Shown piece after piece: positions 6,744-13,772 of a stretch of DNA of 14,017 nucleotides. Positions within the stretch are counted from its first letter, which is position 1, and each line of letters opens with the position of its first letter. Origin of the DNA: Alphaproteobacteria bacterium (GTDB lineage: Bacteria; Pseudomonadota; Alphaproteobacteria; GCA-2731375); NCBI GenBank assembly GCA_030746295.1, contig JASLMY010000126.1, positions 1 through 14,017 of the forward strand, in the 5' to 3' direction. The notes under the pieces are model-generated. The model searched no databases. It was not told the origin of the DNA and was given only the letters and a program-made list of their open reading frames with translations. A program made the translations under genes and the position numbers.

Positions 6744-7409
6744 ATGACCACCAACCTCAACATGGATTTTGATCGGCGCGTCATCGTCGATACCGCTGGC
6801 ATGGATTGGGTACCTTCCAGGCTGCCGGGTGTCGAGCGGCGCATGCTGGAGCGCGAGGGCGCCGAAACAGGCCGCGCCACCACCATCGTCCGGTACGCGG
6901 CCGGCAGCCACTTCTCGTCCCACGTCCATGCCGGCGGGGAGGAATTCCTGGTCTTGGAGGGCGTCTTCTCGGACGAGTATGGCGATTTCGGTCCCGGGAC
7001 CTATGTCCGCAACCCCGTCGGTTCCGAGCACCGTCCGCACAGCCGGGACGGCTGCATCATCTTCGTCAAGCTCTGGCAAATGGACCCCGCCGATCAGGCG
7101 TTCGTCCGGTTCGACACGGCGAACGGGACCTGGTCGCCGGGTCCCGCGGAGGGGCTCTCGCTCATGGAGCTGCACCGCCACGGGAGCGAGCGCGTCGCCG
7201 TCGTCGATTGGCAGCCGGGGGCGGCGTTTCCGCGCCACGCCCACCCGGGCGGCGAGGAAATCCTCGTCCTCGACGGCACCTTCGAGGACGAGCACGGCCG
7301 CTATCCACGAGGGACCTGGCTCCGCAATCCACCAGGCAGCCGGCATACACCCTTTAGCACCGAAGGCTGCCGGCTCTACCTGAAGACCGGACATCTCGGC
7401 CTGCGCTGA
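6744..7409 (+). CDS. bicupin protein (ChrR-like cupin, two metal-binding cupin domains)
   Basis: A 221-residue protein with two cupin barrels of the kind found in the C-terminal part of the anti-sigma factor ChrR. Domain 1 has HVHAGGEEFLVLEG (H60, H62, E66) and a later H96. Domain 2 repeats HAHPGGEEILVLDG (H165, H167, E171) and H201. Both barrels therefore keep a complete 3-His/1-Glu metal site, probably Zn, Fe or Mn. The repeats also share (Y/T)xRNP(V/P)GS before the last His. The zinc-binding sigma-factor-interacting N-terminal domain of ChrR is absent, so this is a stand-alone sensor or dioxygenase/isomerase-like enzyme rather than an anti-sigma factor. The ATG at 6744 follows GAGGAG (6730-6735); the frame open from 6660 is not the start. 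It is in an operon with the GST gene. Confidence 0.85.
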   Translation: MTTNLNMDFDRRVIVDTAGMDWVPSRLPGVERRMLEREGAETGRATTIVRYAAGSHFSSHVHAGGEEFLVLEGVFSDEYGDFGPGTYVRNPVGSEHRPHSRDGCIIFVKLWQMDPADQAFVRFDTANGTWSPGPAEGLSLMELHRHGSERVAVVDWQPGAAFPRHAHPGGEEILVLDGTFEDEHGRYPRGTWLRNPPGSRHTPFSTEGCRLYLKTGHLGLR

Positions 7410-7414
7410 CCTCG

Positions 7415-7443
7415 GTGGCGATGGCCGATGCGCGAGTCGCCAC
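7415..7443. terminator. candidate bidirectional terminator between convergent genes
   Basis: GTGGCGA (7415-7421) and TCGCCAC (7437-7443) form a perfect 7-bp stem with a 15-base loop. It sits inside the 37-base gap between the bicupin stop and the convergent DUF1330-like stop. There is no clear T-run, so termination efficiency is uncertain. Confidence 0.4.
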
Positions 7444-7446
7444 GCC

Positions 7447-8169
7447 TCAGCGACCCTGGGCGATCAGCATCAGGTACTGCGGGAGATCGAACAGTTGCTG
7501 GCGCACCGGGCCCAGCGCCTTGAACTCCTTGTTCTTGCCCCAGGCGGAAAAATTCTGCTCGTTGGGCAGGTGCCAGATGTTCAACCGCTGACCGGCGGGC
7601 CCGATGCCGAGGAGCTTCTTCGCCATGTTCAGAACGGCGACGCGACGGATGGCGTAGGGCGCGGCGATCTGGTCGGACTTCTTTTCGTAGTTGGCGAAGA
7701 GCTCGCGGCTGAAGCCGCTGCCGGTCTTCTGAATCTCGATCAGGTAGTGGTGCTTGCCGAACTCCGTCATCGGCCTCGCCGGCACCGCCAGGTAGAGCGT
7801 CAGCGCCTTCATGTCGTGCACTTCGTCGCGTTGGGCGATAAGCGCCTTGTATTCCGGGTCGGCGGCCCAGGCGTTGAGGGCCTGCGGCGACGGCAGGAGC
7901 CACAGGTCCAGGCGTTGCGGCTTCAGGCCCGGTGTCCGTACGACGTGCTTGATGTCGAGCGAGGCGAAGCGCTTGATGCCGTGGCGGGCGGCGATCGGCA
8001 GCGCCTTGATGTCGTAGGCGTCGCGGTCCTTCAGGCCCTGCCCCTCGTTCAAGACGACGAAATCGACGAAGATCACCTGCTTCGGTGCCTTCTGGGCGCC
8101 GGCAGCGGCCGCCGACACAACCAGGATCGCGAGCCCCGTCACCAGGCTCCGCAACAGTCGCTCGAGCAT
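7447..8169 (-). CDS. exported, internally duplicated DUF1330-like ferredoxin-fold protein
   Basis: A 240-residue protein with an N-terminal signal peptide: MLERLLRS, a hydrophobic run at about 9-23, then AGAQ with probable cleavage near residue 25. The mature part holds two repeats of about 96 residues (33-128 and 142-237). They share QRLDLW-LP...NAWAADPEYKAL (86-110) and QRLNIWHLP...SAWGKNKEFKAL (195-219), each followed by a closing strand (LTLYLA, YLMLIA). This layout matches DUF1330/Dabb-like dimeric alpha/beta barrels fused in tandem and placed in the periplasm. No catalytic motif is recognised. The start at 8169 is preferred to the ATG at 8184 because GGGGGA (8177-8182) is seven bases upstream of it. 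It is divergent from the cyclodeaminase-like gene. The fold is probable; the role is unknown. Confidence 0.72.
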   Translation of the reverse strand: MLERLLRSLVTGLAILVVSAAAAGAQKAPKQVIFVDFVVLNEGQGLKDRDAYDIKALPIAARHGIKRFASLDIKHVVRTPGLKPQRLDLWLLPSPQALNAWAADPEYKALIAQRDEVHDMKALTLYLAVPARPMTEFGKHHYLIEIQKTGSGFSRELFANYEKKSDQIAAPYAIRRVAVLNMAKKLLGIGPAGQRLNIWHLPNEQNFSAWGKNKEFKALGPVRQQLFDLPQYLMLIAQGR

Positions 8170-8270
8170 GTCATAATCCCCCATTGGCGCGCCCCATCCC
8201 TGCCGGCGAGCTTACCAGCCGTGCCAGTTGGGTGCCATCGGTCGCATTTCCATCTGGGCCGTGGCTGCCG

Positions 8271-8300
8271 TTGACAGCCAGCGAGGCGAGCCCCTACCGT
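8271..8300 (+). promoter_or_regulatory. promoter of the cyclodeaminase-like gene
   Basis: A perfect TTGACA (8271-8276) is followed after 18 bases by TACCGT (8295-8300). Transcription would begin near 8307, leaving a leader of about 23 bases before the ATG at 8330. The promoter lies inside the upstream open frame, which supports the shorter start. Confidence 0.5.
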
Positions 8301-8329
8301 GCCGCCGGTCCCGGTTCCAAGGTCCGTGC

Positions 8330-9337
8330 ATGCAGCTTCGCATCCTCTCCGAAAGCGACGTCAGGTCGGTGCTGAGCATGGCCGACGCCATCGACATCCA
8401 GGCACGGGCCTTCGCCATGCTGGCGGAGGGCCAGTCGGTCGAGGGCCTGCGTAGCTTCGCCCGATCGGACGAGCCGCCCGGAATCACCATCTTCAATCCG
8501 TCCTTCCTGAAGGACGGCGGCGGCTACGGCCTGAAGGTCGTCTCGGACTTTTTCGACAACGGCGATCGCGGCGTGCCGCGAATGAGTGCCCTGGTGGCGC
8601 TCTTCGACGGGACGACGGGCCAGCCCCGGACGGTGATGGAAGGCGGCTACCTGACCGACGTTCGCACCGGTGCCGGAACTGCCCTGGCGGCGCGGTATCT
8701 CGCCCGCAAGGAGAGCCGCGTCGTCGCCGTCTTCGGCGCCGGCCGCGTCGCCCGCAACCAACTGGAAGCGCTCGTCGTCGAGCACGCCATCGCGCACGTC
8801 GTGGTGGCGACGCGGTCCAAGTCACGGGGCGAGGCCTTCGTCGAGAGGATGCGTGCCGCCGGCGGGGGCGTGCCGGAGGATATCCGCCTGGTCGACGATC
8901 GGGCCGAGGCGGTTGCCGAGGCCGACATCGTCGTCTGCTGCACGACGTCGCGCGAGCCGGTGTTTCCGGGTGCTGCCCTGCGTTCAGGCGCTTTCGTCGC
9001 CGGTGCCGGCGCGAACCTGCCGGAGATGCGAGAGGTCGATACCGAGACCATCCGGCGGGCGGCCAGCCATGTCATCGACAGCCGGCATGACTGCTTGAAG
9101 AACGCCGGGGACCTGTTGATTGCGGCGCAGGAGGGCGCGCTCGATCTAAATTCCGTCGCCGAGATCGCCGATCTCGTTGCCGGGCGGGCCGCCGGGCGCC
9201 AGTCGGACGCGGAGATCACCTTCTACAAGTCGATGGGCGTGCCCATTCAGGACCTGGTCACGGCACAGTTCGTCGAGGAACGCGCCGCCGACCAGGGCAT
9301 CGGTACGTTGATCGACATCGGCGGCGATCAGGATTGA
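8330..9337 (+). CDS. ornithine cyclodeaminase/mu-crystallin family NAD(P)-dependent enzyme
   Basis: A 335-residue Rossmann-fold protein. Members include ornithine cyclodeaminase, archaeal alanine dehydrogenase, ketimine reductases and opine-type synthases. Visible are YGLKVV with K69 and TDVRTGAGTALAA with R112, which match the substrate-binding Lys and Arg of ornithine cyclodeaminase, and the nucleotide loop VFGAGRVARNQL (134-145). In ornithine cyclodeaminase the catalytic Asp lies in a G-x-D-x-PGK motif; here the segment is GAGANLPEMREVD with Asn229 at that place. Ornithine cyclisation is therefore doubtful, and a ketimine reductase or amino-acid dehydrogenase is more likely. The ATG at 8330 follows AAGG and fits the family N-terminus. 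It is convergent with the racemase cluster and is monocistronic here. The family is certain; the substrate is unknown. Confidence 0.88.
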   Translation: MQLRILSESDVRSVLSMADAIDIQARAFAMLAEGQSVEGLRSFARSDEPPGITIFNPSFLKDGGGYGLKVVSDFFDNGDRGVPRMSALVALFDGTTGQPRTVMEGGYLTDVRTGAGTALAARYLARKESRVVAVFGAGRVARNQLEALVVEHAIAHVVVATRSKSRGEAFVERMRAAGGGVPEDIRLVDDRAEAVAEADIVVCCTTSREPVFPGAALRSGAFVAGAGANLPEMREVDTETIRRAASHVIDSRHDCLKNAGDLLIAAQEGALDLNSVAEIADLVAGRAAGRQSDAEITFYKSMGVPIQDLVTAQFVEERAADQGIGTLIDIGGDQD

Positions 9338-9350
9338 CGCCATGGTGCCT

Positions 9351-9384
9351 GATCGACGACCTCTCGGCCGGTGCCGTCGTCATC
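9351..9384 (+). terminator. candidate terminator hairpin after the cyclodeaminase-like gene
   Basis: GACGAC (9355-9360) pairs with GTCGTC (9376-9381), and GAT/ATC extends the stem past one bulged base. It starts 14 bases after the stop codon. No T-run follows. Confidence 0.3.
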
Positions 9385-9454
9385 GCGATGCGCGCAGCGC
9401 CGTGGCGAACCAGGAGCGGCGTGACGAGTGTCGAGATCTGCGCTCGTCATCGAG

Positions 9455-9498
9455 GATCTCTAGATTGCCACGCTTTCTTCGTTCGCTCGCAATGACGA
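9455..9498. repeat. dispersed REP-like repeat (CGTCATTGCGAGCG type)
   Basis: Read on the minus strand, this begins CGTCATTGCGAGCGAA and ends GGCAATCTAGAGATC. ATTGC and GCAAT arms can pair. The 'CGTCATTGCGAGCG...GCAATC' consensus is a repeat found at many loci in diverse bacterial genomes. It fills the gap between two convergent genes, the usual place for such elements. Only one copy is in the window. The rest of 9338-9508 shows no gene. Confidence 0.6.
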
Positions 9499-9508
9499 TG
9501 TTCGGGCC

Positions 9509-10228
9509 TCACTGGACCCCGCCGAGCAAGCGGCCGTAGCCGGGAAGCGGGCCGTCCAGCTGCAGGCGGGTCAAGGCTGCCCAGAGGATGGCCTGGTTGC
9601 TGCTCAGCACCGGCAGGCCGAGTTCGCGCTCCAATTGGTCGATGACGCGCAAGGTCTCCATGTCGGTCGCCAGCAGGCAGAGGGCGTCGACGCCCGCGAG
9701 GTCGAGCTCGCGGCAGATCGCAGGCAGCCCCTCGGGCTCCAGCCGGCGCACGTCCTTGACGTCCCGCACCTCGACGCCGCCGACCGTGGTCACGCGGATG
9801 TCCTTGGCGGCGAGGAAGTCGGCCAGGAGGGCGTTGAGCTCGGCCGGATAGGGGGTTGCAAGCGCGACCGTCCGGGCGCCGAGATGCCGCAGCGCCTCCA
9901 GCATCGCCCGGTTCGCCGAGGTGGCGCCGCGGGCGGCGTTCGGCGCTAGCTGGGCCAGCAGCGCGTCCTCCCACGCCCAGCCCTTGATGACCGAGCTCGC
10001 CATGCAGCAATAGCAGATCAGGTCGACCCCGGTCTGGCGCAACAGCGTCGCCGCGGCGTTGGCGTCCCGGATCATGCGCTCGACCGCCGCGACGGTGAGA
10101 TCGCCCTCGACGTTCATGCGGGTCTCGTAGGCGGTGACGCCGTCGGGGAGGGCGCGATAGACCTCGGGCAGGATCACCGAGTTGTTGGCCGGAACGATCA
10201 GTCCGACCATGCCGCGCGCGCCCAGCAT
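9509..10228 (-). CDS. Asp/Glu racemase superfamily protein (maleate isomerase / arylmalonate decarboxylase-like)
   Basis: A 239-residue protein of the aspartate/glutamate racemase superfamily, in which two mirrored half-domains each place a Cys at the active site. It opens MVGLIVPANNSVILPE (7-22). The N-terminal catalytic loop is YCCMASS (73-79), where C75 aligns with the first Cys of maleate isomerases. The C-terminal signature E-LGLPVLSSNQAILWAAL (202-219) is that of the maleate isomerase/AMDase branch. The second catalytic Cys, expected in a C-T-(N/D) triplet, is Ala187 (ATD), so two-Cys chemistry is not possible as usual; C184 is three residues away. It starts 13 bases after the amidohydrolase gene; I chose the ATG at 10228 with AGGAG ten bases upstream rather than an overlapping start at 10267. 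Isomerase, decarboxylase or a new activity are all possible. Confidence 0.82.
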   Translation of the reverse strand: MLGARGMVGLIVPANNSVILPEVYRALPDGVTAYETRMNVEGDLTVAAVERMIRDANAAATLLRQTGVDLICYCCMASSVIKGWAWEDALLAQLAPNAARGATSANRAMLEALRHLGARTVALATPYPAELNALLADFLAAKDIRVTTVGGVEVRDVKDVRRLEPEGLPAICRELDLAGVDALCLLATDMETLRVIDQLERELGLPVLSSNQAILWAALTRLQLDGPLPGYGRLLGGVQ

Positions 10229-10241
10229 CGCTTGGAGGCTC

Positions 10242-11594
10242 CTATCGCTCGGCGGTGAGCAAGGCACCGTGGCCGGGCTCGGCCACCACCTCGCCGCCCG
10301 CCCAGACGGTCTTGCCCCGGACGATCGTCAGGTCCGCCCGCGCCCGGACCTCTCGTCCGGCGAAGGGCGAGTATTTGGCCTTCGAGCGGAAGCGGCCGGG
10401 GTCGATCTGCCAGCGCGTCTCGTCGTCGACGATCGCGAGGTCCGCATCGGATCCAACGGAAATCACACCCTTCCTGGGGTAGAGCCCGAAGAGCCGCGCC
10501 GGGTTTTCCGCCGCCAGCCGGACGAAATCCTGGATGGTCAGGCCGCGACGAAGAAATTCGGACAACACGACGGGAAGAAAGGTTTCGAGCCCGGGAAATC
10601 CGGCCGCCGCCTGGCGCAAGTCGGACCCGCCCAGATCTTTCTCGACCGCGGTGTGCGGCGAGTGGTCGGTGCCGATGGTGTCGACGAGGCCGCCGGCGAC
10701 ACCGCGCCAAAGGGCCTCGACGTCGGCAGCCTTCCGGAGCGGCGGCATGATATAGGCGTCGCTCCCCCGTCGTTCGAAATCGTCCTCGCTCAAGGCCAGG
10801 TGGTGGGGGGTGACCTCGGCGCTGAACCGGCCGCCGGCGAGGTGATCGCGGATCCAGGCGACACAGAGGCAGGTAATCTCGCTGCTCATCTGGCGAACGT
10901 GTATTGGGCAGCCGGCGTCGGCTGCGAGTGCTGCCGCCGGCAGCAAGGCGCCGGCTTCGAGCAGGCTCGGATTGGCCCTGAGCACGGCCGCCGGGTCGAC
11001 GACGCCGTCATGGCCGAGGGCCGCGACCGCTTCGGTTTCCCCCGGGTAGAGGCCGACGATGCTGCCGGCCCCGGCAACGGCCTGGAAGACGGCGAGTTGG
11101 CCGTCGCGAGTTGCGGTCGCCAAGGAGTCCGGCACGCCGCCGACGAAGACCTCGAAGCAGACGACGCCCAACTCTTGCAGCACCGGAATGTCTTGCAGGT
11201 TCCGCTCGCACGCCAGCGCCTGCAGCGCGAAATCCACCACCGATCCGGCACGCGCGGCCGCCACGGTGGCGTGGAATCCGTCGGCATCGTCGAGGACGGG
11301 GTCGGTGTTGGGCTGGCTCATGATGGTCGTGATGCCACCGGCCGCCGCCGCCGCCGAGCAGGAGGCGAAGTCCTCTTTCTCGGTGTAGCCGGGATCGCGG
11401 ACGTGGACGTGGGAATCGACGACGCCCGGAAGCACCAACCGGCCCGCGGCGTCGATCGTCGTGTCGGCCGACACCTCGCCGGGTCGGCTCAGCGCCGCGA
11501 TCCGCCCGTCGGCGATGCAGACGTCGACCTCAGCGATGCCGTCGCCCGTGACGACGCGTCCGTTGGTGACGATGAGATCCGCCTGGTCCGCCAT
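10242..11594 (-). CDS. dihydroorotase/allantoinase/hydantoinase-like cyclic amidohydrolase with an altered metal site
   Basis: A 450-residue amidohydrolase with the full architecture: an N-terminal beta-sandwich strand set (7-55), the TIM barrel beginning LPGVVDSHVHVRDPG (55-69) with H62 and H64, GITTIMSQPNT (87-97), DTIGTDHSPH (305-314) with D310, and a C-terminal sandwich (GSDADLAIVD, 381-390, then YSPFAGREV). The family opens cyclic amides such as dihydroorotate, allantoin, hydantoins and dihydropyrimidines. The usual carboxylated Lys is Glu148 (CFEVF), the next His position reads Tyr183-Pro184 (GLYPGE), and the His of the H-x-S-S motif is Gln235 (RQMSS). A normal two-metal site is therefore unlikely. 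It may be a mononuclear or Glu-bridged enzyme on an unknown substrate, or a non-catalytic partner. It is followed directly by the racemase-like gene, which recalls hydantoinase/racemase pairs. Confidence 0.85.
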   Translation of the reverse strand: MADQADLIVTNGRVVTGDGIAEVDVCIADGRIAALSRPGEVSADTTIDAAGRLVLPGVVDSHVHVRDPGYTEKEDFASCSAAAAAGGITTIMSQPNTDPVLDDADGFHATVAAARAGSVVDFALQALACERNLQDIPVLQELGVVCFEVFVGGVPDSLATATRDGQLAVFQAVAGAGSIVGLYPGETEAVAALGHDGVVDPAAVLRANPSLLEAGALLPAAALAADAGCPIHVRQMSSEITCLCVAWIRDHLAGGRFSAEVTPHHLALSEDDFERRGSDAYIMPPLRKAADVEALWRGVAGGLVDTIGTDHSPHTAVEKDLGGSDLRQAAAGFPGLETFLPVVLSEFLRRGLTIQDFVRLAAENPARLFGLYPRKGVISVGSDADLAIVDDETRWQIDPGRFRSKAKYSPFAGREVRARADLTIVRGKTVWAGGEVVAEPGHGALLTAER

Positions 11595-11624
11595 TTGCTT
11601 GTCCGCCCGGCTCGTTCCGTTTCG

Positions 11625-11654
11625 ATGTTAAGCGGCCCGTCGCCTATGGTTCAA
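11625..11654 (-). promoter_or_regulatory. candidate internal promoter before the cyclic amidohydrolase gene
   Basis: On the minus strand, TTGAAC (11649-11654) and TAACAT (11625-11630) are 18 bases apart, each matching the consensus at four of six positions. It lies in the 82-base gap before the amidohydrolase start and could let the last two genes of the cluster be transcribed separately. Confidence 0.35.
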
Positions 11655-11676
11655 GCGGCGGCCCCGGGGCATCGAC

Positions 11677-12672
11677 TCAGCCGCGCAGCTCCCGCACCGC
11701 CATCGTTACCGAGCGCGAGCCGCCGGCCCAGAGCGGCAGGTAGGTCATCTTGATCCCGGCGCCGCCGGTGACGATGGCGTGGATGTCGCCGGGGGATTGG
11801 GACACCGGGCGCGAGTCGTGATCGCCCGCGGCCTCGAAAAGGCAGCCTTGCACGCGCGCCAGGTCCCAGCCGTGGCTCGCGACCAGCCGGGCCAGCTCGG
11901 GCGGCAGCAGGAAGAACTGCTCGCCCCGCTCCTGTCTCCGGCCGGCGCCGGTGGTGGCGATCGCCGTCGCCATGGCGGCGGCGAGGGGGTGCAGGACCAA
12001 TTCCGGCGTATCGCCGTTGCCGGCCGGCAGGACCTCCGCCGTGCCTGAGACACCCAGTACCGTCACGGCGCTTTCGCCGGCGTCCAGGCCCCGGCGGACG
12101 TGGAGTGGCGGAAAGCTGGCATCGTCGCTCTCGGCGAAGCAAAACCCGTACTTGCCCGGCTGGCCCATGGTCGCCATGTCGCCAGTACCGGCCTTGGCGC
12201 CGCCGACGTTCCGCAGCACCAGGCTGACCGCACGGCCGATTGAGGCGTTGGCGCGATTGCCGGGGCCGAGGCAGTTGGTGGCGGCGTTGAGGCCGAGGGC
12301 GCTGGCCACCGGTCCGTGCACGACCACCGCGACCGCCGGCGTGCCGGTGGTGGTGGCGATGCCGAGCAGGTTGAACTCGGGCGCCAGGCAGGCCTCGACC
12401 GCGGTCAGCACCACCGGCAGCTCGGCCGGCCGGCAGCCGGCCATGACGGCGTTGTGGGCGACCGCGGCGGGCGTCAGCTCGCCGAAGAGCGGCGCCACCT
12501 GGCCACAGGATTGCTCGGGTGCCGTGACGCCGGCCAGCATCCTATCGAGGCGTGGCTCTGTCGGCGGCACCAGCGGCAGCCCGTCGCCGAGTTCCTGCGC
12601 TTCGAGGGCGGCCTGGGCTTCCTCCCAAGCGACCATCTCGGGAAAGACCGGCAGGCCGTGCCACGGCTCCAT
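11677..12672 (-). CDS. conserved protein of unrecognised Cys-containing family (paralog A)
   Basis: A 331-residue soluble protein with no signal peptide and no family that I can name. It is collinear with its neighbour B over the whole length. Shared blocks are DGLPLVPPTE (30-39), AHNAVMAGCRP (72-82), ATNCLGPGNRANASIGRA (131-148), NVGGAKAGTGD (155-165), KYGFCFAE (174-181) and HVRRGLDAGES-VT (191-204), with a looser C-terminal GGAGIKMTYLP (303-313). Three Cys (C80, C134, C178) are kept in both proteins and are candidates for redox or catalytic roles. The shared Asn/Gly-rich blocks look like active-site loops rather than structural repeats. It follows B by 11 bases and stands downstream of the selenoprotein gene, so the pair probably forms a heteromer or two steps working with the Sec protein. 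The ribosome site is weak (translational coupling is likely). Confidence 0.72.
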   Translation of the reverse strand: MEPWHGLPVFPEMVAWEEAQAALEAQELGDGLPLVPPTEPRLDRMLAGVTAPEQSCGQVAPLFGELTPAAVAHNAVMAGCRPAELPVVLTAVEACLAPEFNLLGIATTTGTPAVAVVVHGPVASALGLNAATNCLGPGNRANASIGRAVSLVLRNVGGAKAGTGDMATMGQPGKYGFCFAESDDASFPPLHVRRGLDAGESAVTVLGVSGTAEVLPAGNGDTPELVLHPLAAAMATAIATTGAGRRQERGEQFFLLPPELARLVASHGWDLARVQGCLFEAAGDHDSRPVSQSPGDIHAIVTGGAGIKMTYLPLWAGGSRSVTMAVRELRG

Positions 12673-12683
12673 CGTCTTTGCCG

Positions 12684-13724
12684 TCAGGCGTGCGAGACGC
12701 GGACCGAGCAGGCCTCGGTGAAGCCGAAGGGGGGAATGTAGGCCGAGTGCTTGCCGGGCCCACCGGCCACCAGGAGGTGGATGTCCTCAGGCGTCGGCGT
12801 CATGGGGTAGTGCTCGCTCACCAGTGGCCGGCCCATGCCGGCGTAGCTTTCCTGGTTGTCCTTCGAGACTCGCGAGACATGGACCCGCGACTCACGATAG
12901 AGATGCTCTTGGATGTCGGGAATGCTCCAGCCGTCACGGTGGATGGTCTGGGCGTGCTCCGGCCCCAGCACGATGAAGAGGGGGCCGGTGCTGTAGATGG
13001 TGTTGGCACCGACTTGCGAGATCGTGCCGGCGATGGTCGTCAGGATGCCCTCGCCGGTGGTGCTGCCGTGGTCGTTGATGTTGTGCGGCGCCTCGGCCGG
13101 CATCGCGGTGACGACGCTGTCGCCGGCGTCGAAGCCGCGGCGTACATGGTAGGGCTCCCACGGGCTCAGCTCTTCGTTCTCGCCGAAGCAGAAGGCGTAT
13201 TTCGCCGGCGAGCCCTGGGTCGAGCGGTCCATGACGCCGGGCTTGGCGCCGCCGACGTTCAGCAGGATCAGTTGCAGCGCCCGGCCGATCGTCGCGTTGG
13301 CCCGCCAACCCTGGCCGAAGCAGTTGCTGGAGCAGTTGATCTCCAGCTCCTGGCAGAGCGGCCCGCTGACCAGCAGCATCGGCGCGCAGGAATGGGTCGT
13401 CGCCAGCGAGCCGTGCAGGTTGTACTCGGGCGTCAGCACGGCACGGAGGGCGGCCAGGACGACGGGGAAGTATTCCGGTCGGCAGCCGGCCATGACCGCG
13501 TTCGCCGCCAGGCTTTGCATCGTCGGGACGACGCGGCGCGGCGAGACCGGATCGAACGGCTCGTTGTCGCCTCGGCAGACCTCGACGAAGCGCTCGACCG
13601 CCGCCTCCGTCGGCACCAGCAGGGGGAAGCCGTCGCTCCAGCCCTGGGCCAGGGCGTACTCGTTCCATGCTTCGGGATCGAGGTCGTCGAGCTCGATGAC
13701 CTCGGCTTGCTCTGCGTCGCTCAT
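12684..13724 (-). CDS. conserved protein of unrecognised Cys-containing family (paralog B)
   Basis: A 346-residue soluble protein homologous to A. Conserved blocks are DGFPLLVPTE (31-40), ANAVMAGCRPEYFPVVLAAL (74-93), NCFGQGWRANATIGRA (134-149), NVGGAKPGVMD (156-166), KYAFCFGENEE (175-185), HVRRGFDAGDSVVT (193-206) and GGPGKHSAYIPPFG (321-334). C81, C135 and C179 match the three Cys of A. B has extra Cys (C50, C113, C124, C131, C339) and an insertion-like His/Asn-rich stretch after 210, so the two are related but specialised. AGGACAGG directly before the ATG at 13724 supports the start. It lies 48 bases after the stop of the selenoprotein gene and 11 before A, consistent with one transcript. 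No known catalytic signature was recognised; the functional link to the Sec protein is by position only. Confidence 0.75.
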   Translation of the reverse strand: MSDAEQAEVIELDDLDPEAWNEYALAQGWSDGFPLLVPTEAAVERFVEVCRGDNEPFDPVSPRRVVPTMQSLAANAVMAGCRPEYFPVVLAALRAVLTPEYNLHGSLATTHSCAPMLLVSGPLCQELEINCSSNCFGQGWRANATIGRALQLILLNVGGAKPGVMDRSTQGSPAKYAFCFGENEELSPWEPYHVRRGFDAGDSVVTAMPAEAPHNINDHGSTTGEGILTTIAGTISQVGANTIYSTGPLFIVLGPEHAQTIHRDGWSIPDIQEHLYRESRVHVSRVSKDNQESYAGMGRPLVSEHYPMTPTPEDIHLLVAGGPGKHSAYIPPFGFTEACSVRVSHA

Positions 13725-13772
13725 CCTGTCCTGCTCACCCCTTCTCTGGCGATCGGGCGACCGCGGTCGGGA

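Noticed and set aside
11661..11670. GCCCCGGGGC palindrome after paralog A as a terminator
   Set aside because: There is no loop and no T-run, and such a GC palindrome is easily found by chance here.
10182..11753. Plus-strand open frame of 523 codons opposite the cyclic amidohydrolase
   Set aside because: It is a shadow frame of the minus-strand gene, which has clear amidohydrolase motifs; the plus frame has none.
11951..12721. Plus-strand open frame opposite paralog A
   Set aside because: Paralog A is supported by full-length similarity to B; the opposite frame has no counterpart over B.
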